A DNA stretch of 8,827 nt from JBDNJM01 sp041687755 (GTDB lineage Bacteria; Planctomycetota; UBA1135; GCA-002686595): positions 1 to 8,827 of the forward strand of contig JBDNJM010000065.1 in NCBI GenBank assembly GCA_041687755.1, in the 5' to 3' direction. Shown here in pieces: positions 1-6,999 of the stretch. Made by a program: the position numbers and the translations under genes. Below the pieces are notes generated by a model that did not search any database, was not told the origin of the DNA, and was given only the letters and a program-made list of their open reading frames with translations. Each line of letters starts with the position of its first letter. The first letter of the stretch is position 1.

Positions 1-1
1 C

Positions 2-238
2 GAGGGCAGCAACTTCACCCGCCAGCACCAGCTGAGCCTCAACGGCAAGACGCACGGCTTCACCAAGGCCGACCTCGGCGCGCTCGCCGACTTTGCGGGC
101 CTACCGCAGGCCAGCGAACGCCGGCTCCTTGAGCAGACCCTGGAAGCATTCGCTGAGTGGCAGACGCTGGCCGCCGAACTCCAAATTCCCGAGCCCCTCG
201 CTCAACACGTGAACCGGACCTTGCGTCTGCGCTGGTGA
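2..238 (+). CDS. HipA-family toxin kinase, C-terminal fragment (5' end outside window)
   Basis: The frame starting at base 2 is open from the window edge to a TGA and gives the last 78 residues of a protein. It contains a HipA C-terminal signature: NFTRQHQLSLNGKTHGFT, then an acidic helix (KADLGALADFAGLP), then a helical tail ending in RTLRLRW. Many HipA proteins have this 'S(L/I)NGK..GFT..D...L' block near the C terminus. HipA proteins are serine/threonine kinases of type II toxin-antitoxin modules that act on translation-related targets and are neutralised by a DNA-binding HipB. The kinase active site and any hipB would lie left of the window and cannot be checked. The gene converges on the large minus-strand operon, with 65 bp between their stop codons. 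The family call rests only on this C-terminal pattern, so a related HipA-like kinase without a HipB partner is possible. Confidence 0.75.
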   Translation, partial: EGSNFTRQHQLSLNGKTHGFTKADLGALADFAGLPQASERRLLEQTLEAFAEWQTLAAELQIPEPLAQHVNRTLRLRW

Positions 239-303
239 CCCTCGAGCGGAAGCCCCCTCGCGGCCCAGCTCCTCGCCGTGACCTTGCCTCGGGAGGGTCA
301 ATC
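239..303. other. Convergent intergenic gap, no clear terminator
   Basis: These 65 bp lie between the stop of the HipA-like gene and the stop of the large minus-strand gene. I see only weak GC-rich inverted matches and no stem followed by a T-run on either strand, so I do not call an intrinsic terminator. Confidence 0.5.
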
Positions 304-3300
304 TCACTCGAGGACCAGGGTGACGAGCTCCCTCTCGCCGGGCAGCACCTCACACTCCATCCAATCACCGGCCCCCGCACGCACCGAAACCGCTCCGACC
401 GGAACGGAGTCGAACACGAATCGACCATCCGAGCCGCTCACGGGAAGCGATCCTCCCAAGAGTCCCGACTCCAGCCAATCCCGGTAGCCCTCCCCAAGCT
501 CGTACGACCAGAGCTCTACCGCGACCCCAGTAAGAGCCCGTCCCTCTTCGTCCACGAGTTGAACTTCAAGCGAGCCCGCCACCGGGAGGTCAATTAGCCC
601 GATGGCACCCGGGACTTGAACCTCGACTTCCGTCGGAAAGTACCCGTACGCCTCGGCTCGGACGCGGTAGATGCCCGCGCCGACTCCGCCTTGCTCCGCG
701 AGCCCGCTCGAGCCTCCGGTCAGACGGCCCACGACGCGATCACTCCCTTTGGAATGCAAGGTCATGCGCGCATAGGGCACGGGGCTCTCGCCATCGACAC
801 ACTTCACCTCCAGCCGATACTTCGGATCAAAGACCCAGGTAACGGGCTCGCCCGGCCCAGGGCGTGCCGCACTGGCGTCGAGCGCAGCAAAGGTCTCGTC
901 TTCTCCGGACAAATGCACCCAGGCGAAGTCCTCCCAAATTGGCAGCTCGGCCAGCCCTTCCTCATCTGTGCGCCCCCCAACTTCCGCCTGCGCACCTTCC
1001 CAACCCAGCCCGACCGTCACGAATACTCGCGGGATGGGTTGCCCGTCTCGGTCAACCACTCGCACCTTCACCGGGTCCTCAACCAGGACGAGCCGTGCCT
1101 CAACATCCCCCTTCTCGCCGAACTGAAACTCCTGGTAGGTCATCGCTCCCCCGCCCGAGGGTCGGCGCCACCCGATCAACACGCGGCCCATGGGGGGCCT
1201 CGGTACCGCCACCCGCACGCCCGATTTCGTGATCTGCGCCACGGCGCGCACTTGGTGACCGTCCAGAACCCCCTTCATGATCAGCGCTCCTCCTAGCTCG
1301 ACGGGATCCCCACTCCCGTCCACAGCCTCGACCCAGAGCGTGTCCTTCGTGTACAGCCCGACATCGAATCGCGCGGCGCCTTCCGCTGCACTCGAGTGCT
1401 GGATTGCCAGCGCAAGCCGCCGCGGCGTGTGGATCGTCACCGAACGCGTCGCCAAGGGGCTGAAGAGCGACGCCCAGCCCTCCGGATCGAAGTCCGACTC
1501 GATCCCTAGGTTCAGGTGAAAACCGGCCATCACCTCGAACTGGGTCCAGTCCGGATCTCGATCGAGTGAGCGCACCTGCACGTCGAGGGGGAACCCTCCG
1601 ACCAGCGGAACATCGCCGAAGTCGAAGCTTCCGTCTGGACTGGGCGTGGCCTTCACCGTCCCGACCCCCCTCTCGGGCAGCTCCGAATAAACGTGAACTC
1701 CAGCCAAGGGCAACTTCGGATAGCTAGCCTCGAAGCGTCCCTCCGAATCGGTTTCAGTGGGCTCTAACGAAACGTTAACGAAGCCACCGGAGGAGCCGAC
1801 GGACTGCAGCCAGACCCGTGCCCCTGGCCAAGCCTCTCCGGTTCGCGCATCGACGGCGCGACCTCGAACAGGAACCATCTCGGCCAGCTCGAGCTCCACC
1901 TCCGTCACGACGTCGAGATCCGTGTGCTCCAAGTTCACGGGCGCGCTCAACAACCCGCGCTCACTGATCACCGCGATCGATCCCAGGTAATACGGGATGC
2001 CATCCAGCTCATGCCACCCGTTTTCGCCGGCAACATCGGTCAGGGCTAAAGGCGCGGAAGCCCTGCGGTTGTCCCATATCTGGAAGGAGCACCCGTCAAC
2101 GGGCTCCCCGTCTCGAGTAACTCGGACTCGCACAATTCCTGCGCGCTCCACATCGAAGTGCGTCCCCTCCTCATGGTCCTCCGGCGCGTACACCTCGGGA
2201 TCGAACCTCAAGAACTCGAGTCCAGCCCCGCTGACCGTAGGCGTGATCGGGAGGCCGATAGGGACGCCTAACACCTGCGCCCATCCGCCTCGAGCCGTGC
2301 GCGTGACAAGCCAATTCGCTGGCCCCCCTTCCCGCTGCCACTCCAGCCCCAGGCGTGCCCCAGTAACCCCCTTGTCCGTATCACCCCACTCTCGAACCTG
2401 AAACCAATGGTTGATGCACGGCCGAACCTTGAACTCCACCTCGACGAGTTCTCCAGGAAGAGGTCGCGGGAAGGACCGCGTGCACACCTCCGAATCCCCG
2501 AACTGCAGCCGCGCAACCACCACCCCTTCAGGCTCGGGCCCCTCTGCAGCTTCAGGCAGAGCGAACGACTGACGCGACAAGCCCTCGGGCGGGCAAGGCA
2601 CGGCCCCGAGCAGCACCTCTCCTCCGGACTCATTCACACTCGAAACCGAGACCACCGCGTACTCCCCGAGCGCGGCCCCATCCACCCTCACCGTTCGGGC
2701 GGACAAGAAGAACGAACCCCTCAAGTTCAAGTCGACATCACCCTCCGCGTCGCGCACGACCGGCTGCGAGAGAAGTTCACCCCTCCGAGCGCGAACCAGG
2801 GACCGCCCTCCAGCTCCGGACAGCTCAACTCGACCGTCCGCACCGGTCTCCCCCGTCCGCACAAGCGCTCGCCTCGTTAGCCGCGCAAGATCGTCCGATG
2901 CTCCCTCCTGGCCAGGCAGCAGTCCAACCAAGGTGACGCTTGCGCCCTCGACTGCAGCGCCCATCTCATCCACCACCCGGGCAACGGAACGCTCCTCAGC
3001 CTGGAGTTCGATGCGAGCGGGCAAGTCGCGATCCTCACCGACCCCGATCAGGGAGGCCGGAGCGTAGCCCGCGCAAGTCACCCAAAGCACCCACCCTTCC
3101 GGGGCTTGCAGGCGATCCCCGAGCAGCAGCTGAACTTCGCCGCCCGCATTGGAGACCCCGAAGGACCTCTGCTCCACGATTCGCTCCGTACGGTCCTCGA
3201 GGTACGACAGCACTTCTGACTCAGCCGGTGTCCAGAAGTGCCCCAGCACATCGTTCGTCAGGACGTTGACCGAGACCTCCGCGCCCTGGACGAGGCGCCC

Positions 3301-3585
3301 GCTCGAGCTAACGATTCGAAGGCGTCGAAGCCCGCCATCGGGAGGCAGATCCCTAACCGTGGCAGCGGGCATGACAGGAGTCGACGGCTCCTCCCTCGCG
3401 ATCGCCGCTTCAAGTTCAGCAGAGACATCAAGCGATAACTCTGCACCGGAACCTGGAGACGTGGCCCCCGCTCCCTCCAGGGGTTCACGCTCCCCGTTCA
3501 CCTTCGAGACCCCCCAAAGGAGCAGGAGAAGCAGGGAGCTAACCCCAGCGATCGCTCGCCAAGACGGGCGGCGGGAACGACTCAT
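304..3585 (-). CDS. Giant exported or membrane-anchored protein with carboxypeptidase-regulatory-like repeats
   Basis: From the ATG at 3585 the protein has 1,093 residues. The N terminus is basic (MSRSRRPSWR) followed by a hydrophobic stretch at about residues 12-29 with six leucines, i.e. a signal peptide or signal anchor. The rest is a chain of beta-sandwich units of roughly 80-100 residues with the cadence 'V.V.D..G.P..GA.V.L ... T...G.F......G...V'. The clearest units are near residues 198-290, 571-660, 838-915, 924-1000 and 1004-1093. This is typical of CarboxypepD_reg-like (transthyretin-like) folds used in extracellular binding or structural roles. No peptidase, glycosidase or other catalytic motif was seen. 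The frame is open up to 3825, but that start would overlap the upstream small gene by about 209 bp. The ATG at 3624 overlaps it by 8 bp (ATGGGTGA) but lacks a ribosome site, whereas 3585 has AGGGGGA six bases upstream. It is the last gene of the operon. Its ligand and role are unknown. Confidence 0.85.
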   Translation of the reverse strand: MSRSRRPSWRAIAGVSSLLLLLLWGVSKVNGEREPLEGAGATSPGSGAELSLDVSAELEAAIAREEPSTPVMPAATVRDLPPDGGLRRLRIVSSSGRLVQGAEVSVNVLTNDVLGHFWTPAESEVLSYLEDRTERIVEQRSFGVSNAGGEVQLLLGDRLQAPEGWVLWVTCAGYAPASLIGVGEDRDLPARIELQAEERSVARVVDEMGAAVEGASVTLVGLLPGQEGASDDLARLTRRALVRTGETGADGRVELSGAGGRSLVRARRGELLSQPVVRDAEGDVDLNLRGSFFLSARTVRVDGAALGEYAVVSVSSVNESGGEVLLGAVPCPPEGLSRQSFALPEAAEGPEPEGVVVARLQFGDSEVCTRSFPRPLPGELVEVEFKVRPCINHWFQVREWGDTDKGVTGARLGLEWQREGGPANWLVTRTARGGWAQVLGVPIGLPITPTVSGAGLEFLRFDPEVYAPEDHEEGTHFDVERAGIVRVRVTRDGEPVDGCSFQIWDNRRASAPLALTDVAGENGWHELDGIPYYLGSIAVISERGLLSAPVNLEHTDLDVVTEVELELAEMVPVRGRAVDARTGEAWPGARVWLQSVGSSGGFVNVSLEPTETDSEGRFEASYPKLPLAGVHVYSELPERGVGTVKATPSPDGSFDFGDVPLVGGFPLDVQVRSLDRDPDWTQFEVMAGFHLNLGIESDFDPEGWASLFSPLATRSVTIHTPRRLALAIQHSSAAEGAARFDVGLYTKDTLWVEAVDGSGDPVELGGALIMKGVLDGHQVRAVAQITKSGVRVAVPRPPMGRVLIGWRRPSGGGAMTYQEFQFGEKGDVEARLVLVEDPVKVRVVDRDGQPIPRVFVTVGLGWEGAQAEVGGRTDEEGLAELPIWEDFAWVHLSGEDETFAALDASAARPGPGEPVTWVFDPKYRLEVKCVDGESPVPYARMTLHSKGSDRVVGRLTGGSSGLAEQGGVGAGIYRVRAEAYGYFPTEVEVQVPGAIGLIDLPVAGSLEVQLVDEEGRALTGVAVELWSYELGEGYRDWLESGLLGGSLPVSGSDGRFVFDSVPVGAVSVRAGAGDWMECEVLPGERELVTLVLE

Positions 3586-3591
3586 GCGGGG

Positions 3592-3598
3592 TCCCCCT
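3592..3598 (-). promoter_or_regulatory. Ribosome binding site deciding the start at 3585
   Basis: Minus-strand AGGGGGA lies six bases before the ATG at 3585. The competing in-frame ATG at 3624 has no comparable purine run, so this site favours the shorter start just after the upstream stop. Confidence 0.55.
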
Positions 3599-3616
3599 GG
3601 AGGGGAACTGAACTCA

Positions 3617-3847
3617 TCACCCATGTTGAGCGATCGTCCGACGAACCGTGGGCGGCGGATCCCACGGACCGGCGACTTCGGGCTTCGGGCTATCGGGCTG
3701 CTCCTTAGCCGGCTTCGGCCCGCTACCCGTTCGGCCGTCTTTTTGAGGCGGCCCGATACCGCTCCCCCCTTGCGCGAGAGCCCCGACGGCACCCACCAAG
3801 CATGCAGATAGGACCACCCCACCAAGCACTCTGAATTTATTGCGCAT
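3617..3847 (-). CDS. Small exported proline/lysine-rich peptide, 76 aa
   Basis: The protein opens with a classic signal peptide: MRNKFR, then a hydrophobic core (VLGGVVLSACLVGAVGALA) with a likely cleavage after ALA at about residue 25. The mature part is about 50 residues, low in complexity and rich in Pro, Gly, Lys and Asp, with no recognised domain. A lipoprotein reading is less likely, because the only cysteine lies in the middle of the hydrophobic core. The start is well supported by minus-strand GAGGAGA three bases before the ATG. The start overlaps the end of the upstream helical-repeat gene by 11 bp, and the stop lies 31 bp before the preferred start of the giant protein. Translational coupling within the operon is therefore likely. 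Function is unknown; it could be a periplasmic or surface accessory to the large exported protein. Confidence 0.65.
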   Translation of the reverse strand: MRNKFRVLGGVVLSACLVGAVGALAQGGSGIGPPQKDGRTGSGPKPAKEQPDSPKPEVAGPWDPPPTVRRTIAQHG

Positions 3848-4787
3848 CGTTCTCCTCGATCAGTGACCTCAACAGCCCAGAACCTCCAGCTGCCGCCCTA
3901 GACAACGCCAAGCAGGACAGACCGCCACGCCCATTCCGAGTCCCCTCCCGCAGTGAGTCCACGACCCATCTGGTTCCGACTTCTAACGCACCTTCTGCTC
4001 CGTTCAGCGAGAGTTCGAACTCTCTCCAATCCGCCCCGACGGTAGCTTGCACGAGGCCAGCGATGAGGAGGTTTCCGTGAACGACAACGAGGTCTTCCCC
4101 CTGCTCAGCGTCCCTGGCCGCGAGGAATCGGCTCACCGCGAGCTCGAAGTTCCCTCGGCGCCAAGCAGACAGGCCGAGCCAGGTATTTTTCGTGCGACCG
4201 AGATCCGGGCGCCCAACCCGAGCCTCGATCCCAGACGCGACCTCAAGGGCCTGGTCCAACTGACCCTGAGCCACCAGCACCTGCGTCGCGAATACTCCAC
4301 ACTCAGGCGAAGGCGCCAGGGCGTGCGACAGCGCGCAGGCCTCTAGCAGAACCTGCTGATCGGCTTCCCCGCGCCCCATCACATCGATCAAGCCGATGCC
4401 GCGACGCGCGTTGCCCTGCGCGGGCTGGGCCTCGCCCTCTAGCCCCCAACTCGATAGGCCCGCGGCACTGCGCAGCACGTCAGCGCTGCTCCAAGCCAAG
4501 CGCTCCGGCCGCCGCTCCTCGCATCGATAGGCCGCGCCCAGCGGCTCCAGCCGCTGCCACTCGAGGAACACACCACGCAACAACCAGGTGGCCACCTCAT
4601 CGCGAAACGTATCAATCAGGTACGCCTCTGCTCGTCGGGATGAGGCCCGTTGCGACATCGGCCTCAACTGCTCGCTCGGCAGGGATCGCGCCCTAGGACC
4701 GCCCCGGTAGTAGATCGAGTGGCGGTCCTTCCGAAGCTCCTCGACAACGTGGCGGAGGTCGGGATCGATTTGGTCCAGCAGCGCCAC
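3837..4787 (-). CDS. Soluble helical-repeat (TPR-like) protein partnered with the sigma-like gene
   Basis: This 316-aa protein has no signal peptide or membrane segment, so it is probably cytoplasmic. I do not recognise a named family. The N-terminal 80 residues are charged and helical (DLRHVVEELRKD; EAYLIDTFRDEVATWLLRG). Residues about 143-250 show paired amphipathic helices with TPR-like spacing, for example VLVAQGQLDQALEVASGI and LSAWRRGNFELAVSRFLAA. The start is a GTG one base after the upstream stop, with GAGGGGGAG seven bases before it, which strongly supports GTG at 4787. The 3' end overlaps the small exported-peptide gene by 11 bp. Lying directly after a sigma-like gene, it could modulate that protein, as an anti-sigma-type partner or scaffold. 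That role is inferred from gene order alone. Confidence 0.75.
   Translation of the reverse strand: MALLDQIDPDLRHVVEELRKDRHSIYYRGGPRARSLPSEQLRPMSQRASSRRAEAYLIDTFRDEVATWLLRGVFLEWQRLEPLGAAYRCEERRPERLAWSSADVLRSAAGLSSWGLEGEAQPAQGNARRGIGLIDVMGRGEADQQVLLEACALSHALAPSPECGVFATQVLVAQGQLDQALEVASGIEARVGRPDLGRTKNTWLGLSAWRRGNFELAVSRFLAARDAEQGEDLVVVHGNLLIAGLVQATVGADWREFELSLNGAEGALEVGTRWVVDSLREGTRNGRGGLSCLALSRAAAGGSGLLRSLIEENDAQ
3851..3857 (-). promoter_or_regulatory. Strong ribosome binding site for the 76-aa gene
   Basis: Minus-strand GAGGAGA is a near-consensus Shine-Dalgarno sequence just upstream of the ATG at 3847. It lies inside the coding region of the preceding gene. It is the main reason to accept the small gene as real rather than as a shadow of the longer overlapping frame. 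Confidence 0.65.
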
Positions 4788-4788
4788 G

Positions 4789-5523
4789 TCAGAGCTCCCC
4801 CTCGTACATCAGGTCGTCGAGCATTGAACGCCACGGCGCCGAGAGGGGCGCGGGCTCACCCTGGGATGCCCCAACACTCGCGAGGGCATGCACAAAGACA
4901 CGCTCGGCCTCGTCAACACTGACCGCCAACTCACTAGCCACCGACGTCAAACTGCGCCCCTTGGCCACAATTTCGAACACGAGCTGCCTCGCCAGACCCT
5001 CAAGCGCCGCGAATCGCAACATCACCCCCCGCCCCTGTCCCGGGTCGATTCCGAACAGCTCCCGAAAGATTGCGAACTCCCCACGGTCCTCGTCCGCCAC
5101 AGGTCGTCCTGCAACCTCCTCTTCCATATCGGCGTCCAGTCCGTCGAGAATTCCAATCAGACTCCGCAGCCCAAGCCACGACCCAAAGTCGCCGCGGCCG
5201 GGATAGAGCATCGAGCGCATCGCGACCTGAACCTGCGTCCGTCGCACAGCACGTTCCGGCGAGACCAACAGCCGCTGCTCTAGCAGTACCCGGCAACAAG
5301 TGTTCTCGAGCGGCAGCAGCTCTTTAGCCCGCAGGGCATCCAGCAGCTCCTGCGGCCCACTAAACCGAGACGCCTTTTTCATCCAAGCCCGCGCCGAGGG
5401 CAACACCTCGTGGGCCCCATCGCCTTTGAGCAGCCGGTGGAGCTGCTGCGCACCGAGCGCGCTCTCCCGTTGAACCACAGGTTCGCTGAATTTCTCAGCG
5501 GAATCGGGCTCGCCAAGATCCAT
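4789..5523 (-). CDS. Divergent sigma-70-family-like transcription regulator
   Basis: From the ATG at 5523 the protein has 244 residues. The C-terminal part, about residues 171-217, reads like sigma region 4: ALEGLARQLVFEIVAKGRSLTSVASELAVSVDEAERVFVHAL in pattern, with a helix-turn-helix around residues 191-213. Residues about 70-125 weakly resemble sigma region 2 (a helix with VAMRSMLYPGRGDFGSWLGLRSLIGIL in pattern), but the usual 'DAEDLVQ' segment is not recognisable. It may be a highly diverged ECF-like sigma factor or a sigma-derived DNA-binding regulator. An in-frame TTG at 5559 could add 12 residues, but it lies in a TTGACG hexamer that looks like a promoter -35 box, so I prefer the ATG. 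It is the first gene of the four-gene operon and the natural candidate to control it. There is no signal peptide. The family call is moderate. Confidence 0.6.
   Translation of the reverse strand: MDLGEPDSAEKFSEPVVQRESALGAQQLHRLLKGDGAHEVLPSARAWMKKASRFSGPQELLDALRAKELLPLENTCCRVLLEQRLLVSPERAVRRTQVQVAMRSMLYPGRGDFGSWLGLRSLIGILDGLDADMEEEVAGRPVADEDRGEFAIFRELFGIDPGQGRGVMLRFAALEGLARQLVFEIVAKGRSLTSVASELAVSVDEAERVFVHALASVGASQGEPAPLSAPWRSMLDDLMYEGEL
4795..4803 (-). promoter_or_regulatory. Ribosome binding site for the GTG start at 4787
   Basis: Minus-strand GAGGGGGAG lies inside the last codons of the sigma-like gene, seven bases before GTG. It supports both the unusual start codon and coupling of the two genes. 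Confidence 0.6.
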
Positions 5524-5553
5524 AGCCTCGAGCTTGATCGCTCGATAGATCCC

Positions 5554-5559
5554 CGTCAA
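5554..5559 (-). promoter_or_regulatory. Candidate -35 element of the operon promoter (TTGACG)
   Basis: Minus-strand TTGACG matches five of six bases of the sigma-70 -35 consensus and lies about 30 bp before the ATG at 5523. I see no good -10 box at the standard spacing, so this is weak. It could instead be the start codon of a slightly longer first protein. Confidence 0.25.
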
Positions 5560-5810
5560 TCGAATCGCCTACACCGTTACGTGAAGCTTACGCAAGAGCC
5601 GCGGCAAGCACCCAGGCACCTACCGCGACCACCCCGACCCGACCCGGGCATCCCGCCCTCCGCGGGCCAGGGCGGCGCACAGGCTGGGGGCGGCGATCGC
5701 CGGAGTCGAAAGCCATGGCGCCCCAGACATCCTCACCCCCCAACACGATCGCCTCAAGCTGCCCCTCAAAAGACTCCGGCGGCACGACCACCCGCCTCTG
5801 TGCAACCCGG

Positions 5811-5851
5811 CACCTCGGTAACACTTCTGTCCGGGCACCTGGGTAACACTT
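5811..5851. repeat. Tandem 16-bp repeat, possible insertion-sequence end remnant
   Basis: CACCTCGGTAACACTT at 5811-5826 and CACCTGGGTAACACTT at 5836-5851 match at 15 of 16 bases with a 25-bp period. The patch replaces part of copy 1 relative to copy 2. Multiple short spaced repeats are typical of the ends of some insertion sequences such as the IS21 group, but no transposase or opposite end is present. The assignment is a suggestion only. Confidence 0.4.
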
Positions 5852-5992
5852 TGGGCCCCCTCGAAGCCGCCTGCACCGACGCCACCCTCCCGCCCGGGTT
5901 CCCGGGGGCCGCGCCCGAAGCAAACACCACGACCAGCTAGGCCACCGCCGATTCATAGACCCCCAAGCCACTCGGCAGCTCGCAGGAGACCG

Positions 5993-6000
5993 CCCCCCCC
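5993..6000. repeat. Homopolymer run of eight G/C at a frame break
   Basis: The plus strand has eight consecutive C. On the minus strand the G8 run sits between PEPTRGG and the block ending GVYESAVA, exactly where the aligned frame changes relative to copy 2. It explains the frameshift as a slippage event or a sequencing error. Confidence 0.6.
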
Positions 6001-6246
6001 ACGCGTCGGCTCCGGCAGTTTCACCCACCGCGGCTCCTTCACCACCAGTGACCCTGCCCCGTGTCCACCGAGTCGGGGCCGGGTCACCCTCCGCCGGGAC
6101 CTCACGGCGCTCGAACGTCGAAGCGGATTCCCTGGTCCGGAGCGCAAGCGGCCTCCGCAGCATTCGCTACGCCCGGAGTCCGCCCTCGGGTTGGCCGCTC
6201 TCCGGCCACCGGAGTCAGGCCTCTATGGTGCCCGACCGAGCCGGGC

Positions 6247-6999
6247 CTACTCGTGTCGCTCGAGCAGCTCGCTCACTCGCACGAGGGCAACCCGAATGCG
6301 CGAACTGAGACCGACTAGCTCCGTTTCAGGCAGCAGGGGTGCGAGTTCCTCCTCGAGCAGCCCTTGGTCCAGACCGTGCGCCGCAGCCAAGAGTTCTTGA
6401 CTGAACTCGGCCAACGCCATGAAACGCTTGCCGCGGGTCCTCGCGACCCGTGAACGAACTTTGGCCAGCCGCGCCCTCAAGACGTCGACATCCGGCTCTG
6501 CACCGAGGCGACCGTTCAGGAAGTACACGTCGTACAGGTCTCGGAACAGCCGGCGCTCGTTCCAGGCTGCCAGCTTGTGCGACAGGGCCTGACTCGGAAG
6601 CTGGATCCGTACAACGTGCGAAGGCTGCCCAACTCGATGCGCCAAATCGGCCGTTGCTACCGCTTCCGACGCACACTCTTCCGCAACGATGGCCTCGATT
6701 TGGATGCTCACGCCTTCCAACACGAGTGTGGCCCTGAGCATCGTGGAGTGGATCACGATCTCGAACCGGGCGTCCTCGATTTCCAGAAGCACTGCGCGGA
6801 TCGCATCCTCGATGTCGCGCTTCGAAGCATAGGGGGCAAAGACGTAGTCGATGTCCGTCGTCGACCTCGGACAGTCGAGCAAGCGCAGCGCCATGCCGCC
6901 CTTGATCACGGCCCGCAGCCCGAACACTTCAGCGAAGCGATGCATGACCCACAAGAAGAGCCCGTCCGGTGTCGCCGGGCGTTGGACTGAGGTTTTCAT
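6247..6999 (-). CDS. abiEii: AbiEii-family nucleotidyltransferase toxin
   Basis: This 250-aa protein is close to the usual AbiEii length. It carries the nucleotidyltransferase fold signature: IKGGMALRLL (residues 32-41) followed by RSTTDIDY (45-52), giving the Gly-Gly and the D49-x-D51 metal-binding pair. A strand SIQIEAIV then supplies a possible third acidic residue, E102. Further on is the family-typical KLAAWNERRLFRDLYDVYFL (142-161). AbiEii toxins transfer nucleotides to RNA targets and cause growth arrest. They are part of a type IV toxin-antitoxin pair first known from phage abortive infection. The ATG overlaps the antitoxin stop as ATGA, so translation is probably coupled to the antitoxin. 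All key residues appear intact. The natural target of this member cannot be told from sequence. Confidence 0.9.
   Translation of the reverse strand: MKTSVQRPATPDGLFLWVMHRFAEVFGLRAVIKGGMALRLLDCPRSTTDIDYVFAPYASKRDIEDAIRAVLLEIEDARFEIVIHSTMLRATLVLEGVSIQIEAIVAEECASEAVATADLAHRVGQPSHVVRIQLPSQALSHKLAAWNERRLFRDLYDVYFLNGRLGAEPDVDVLRARLAKVRSRVARTRGKRFMALAEFSQELLAAAHGLDQGLLEEELAPLLPETELVGLSSRIRVALVRVSELLERHE

Larger units (their letters stand above)
5733..6060 (-). pseudogene. Decayed member of a duplicated gene family, copy 1
   Basis: Read on the minus strand, this matches 8002-8400 at both DNA and protein level. The order of shared blocks is VVKEPRWVKLPEPTRGG (copy 2: VVEEPTWVELPEAFRGG), then GVYESAVA-stop (copy 2: GVDEPTGA-stop), then CLLRARPPGTRAG (copy 2: CLFRARPAGTRAG), then RRVVVPPESFEGQLEAIVL (copy 2: RRVVLRPDSFEGRFEAIVL). 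The blocks lie in different frames. One frame change falls at a run of eight G at 5993-6000. The middle of the homologous region is replaced by a tandem repeat. It is therefore a non-functional remnant. The family itself is not recognised. Confidence 0.6.
5524..6246. other. Gene-poor interval between operon and AbiE locus, with decayed coding remnant
   Basis: No intact gene is supported here. The interval holds the operon leader (5524-5600), GC-rich sequence with no match that I see (5600-5730), copy 1 of a degenerate gene family (about 5733-6060), a tandem repeat at 5811-5851, and unremarkable sequence downstream of the AbiE toxin stop (6061-6246). A 191-residue minus-strand frame (5588-6163) is open but compositionally Arg/Gly/Pro-rich. 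Only parts of it match the other copy, so I do not call it as a gene. Confidence 0.6.

Noticed and set aside
239..313. Inverted match CCTCGAG / CTCGAGG as a terminator
   Set aside because: The arms are about 60 bp apart, only seven bases long and have no T-run.
60..428. Minus-strand frame of 122 codons across the HipA end
   Set aside because: It runs opposite to the recognisable HipA C terminus and over the end of the giant gene, and has a low-complexity Arg/Ser/Gly translation.
157..597. Plus-strand open frame of 146 codons, and others across 616-3811
   Set aside because: They are antisense shadows of the giant minus-strand gene with Arg/Pro/Ser-rich translations and no domain pattern.
3586..3825. 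N-terminal extension of the giant protein to the ATG at 3825
   Set aside because: It would overlap the well-supported 76-aa gene for about 209 bp, place about 90 Arg/Ser-rich residues before the signal anchor and lack a ribosome site.
5588..6163. 191-codon minus-strand frame as an intact gene
   Set aside because: Only internal blocks match copy 2, and the best-conserved upstream block lies in another frame. The rest is Arg/Gly/Pro-rich.
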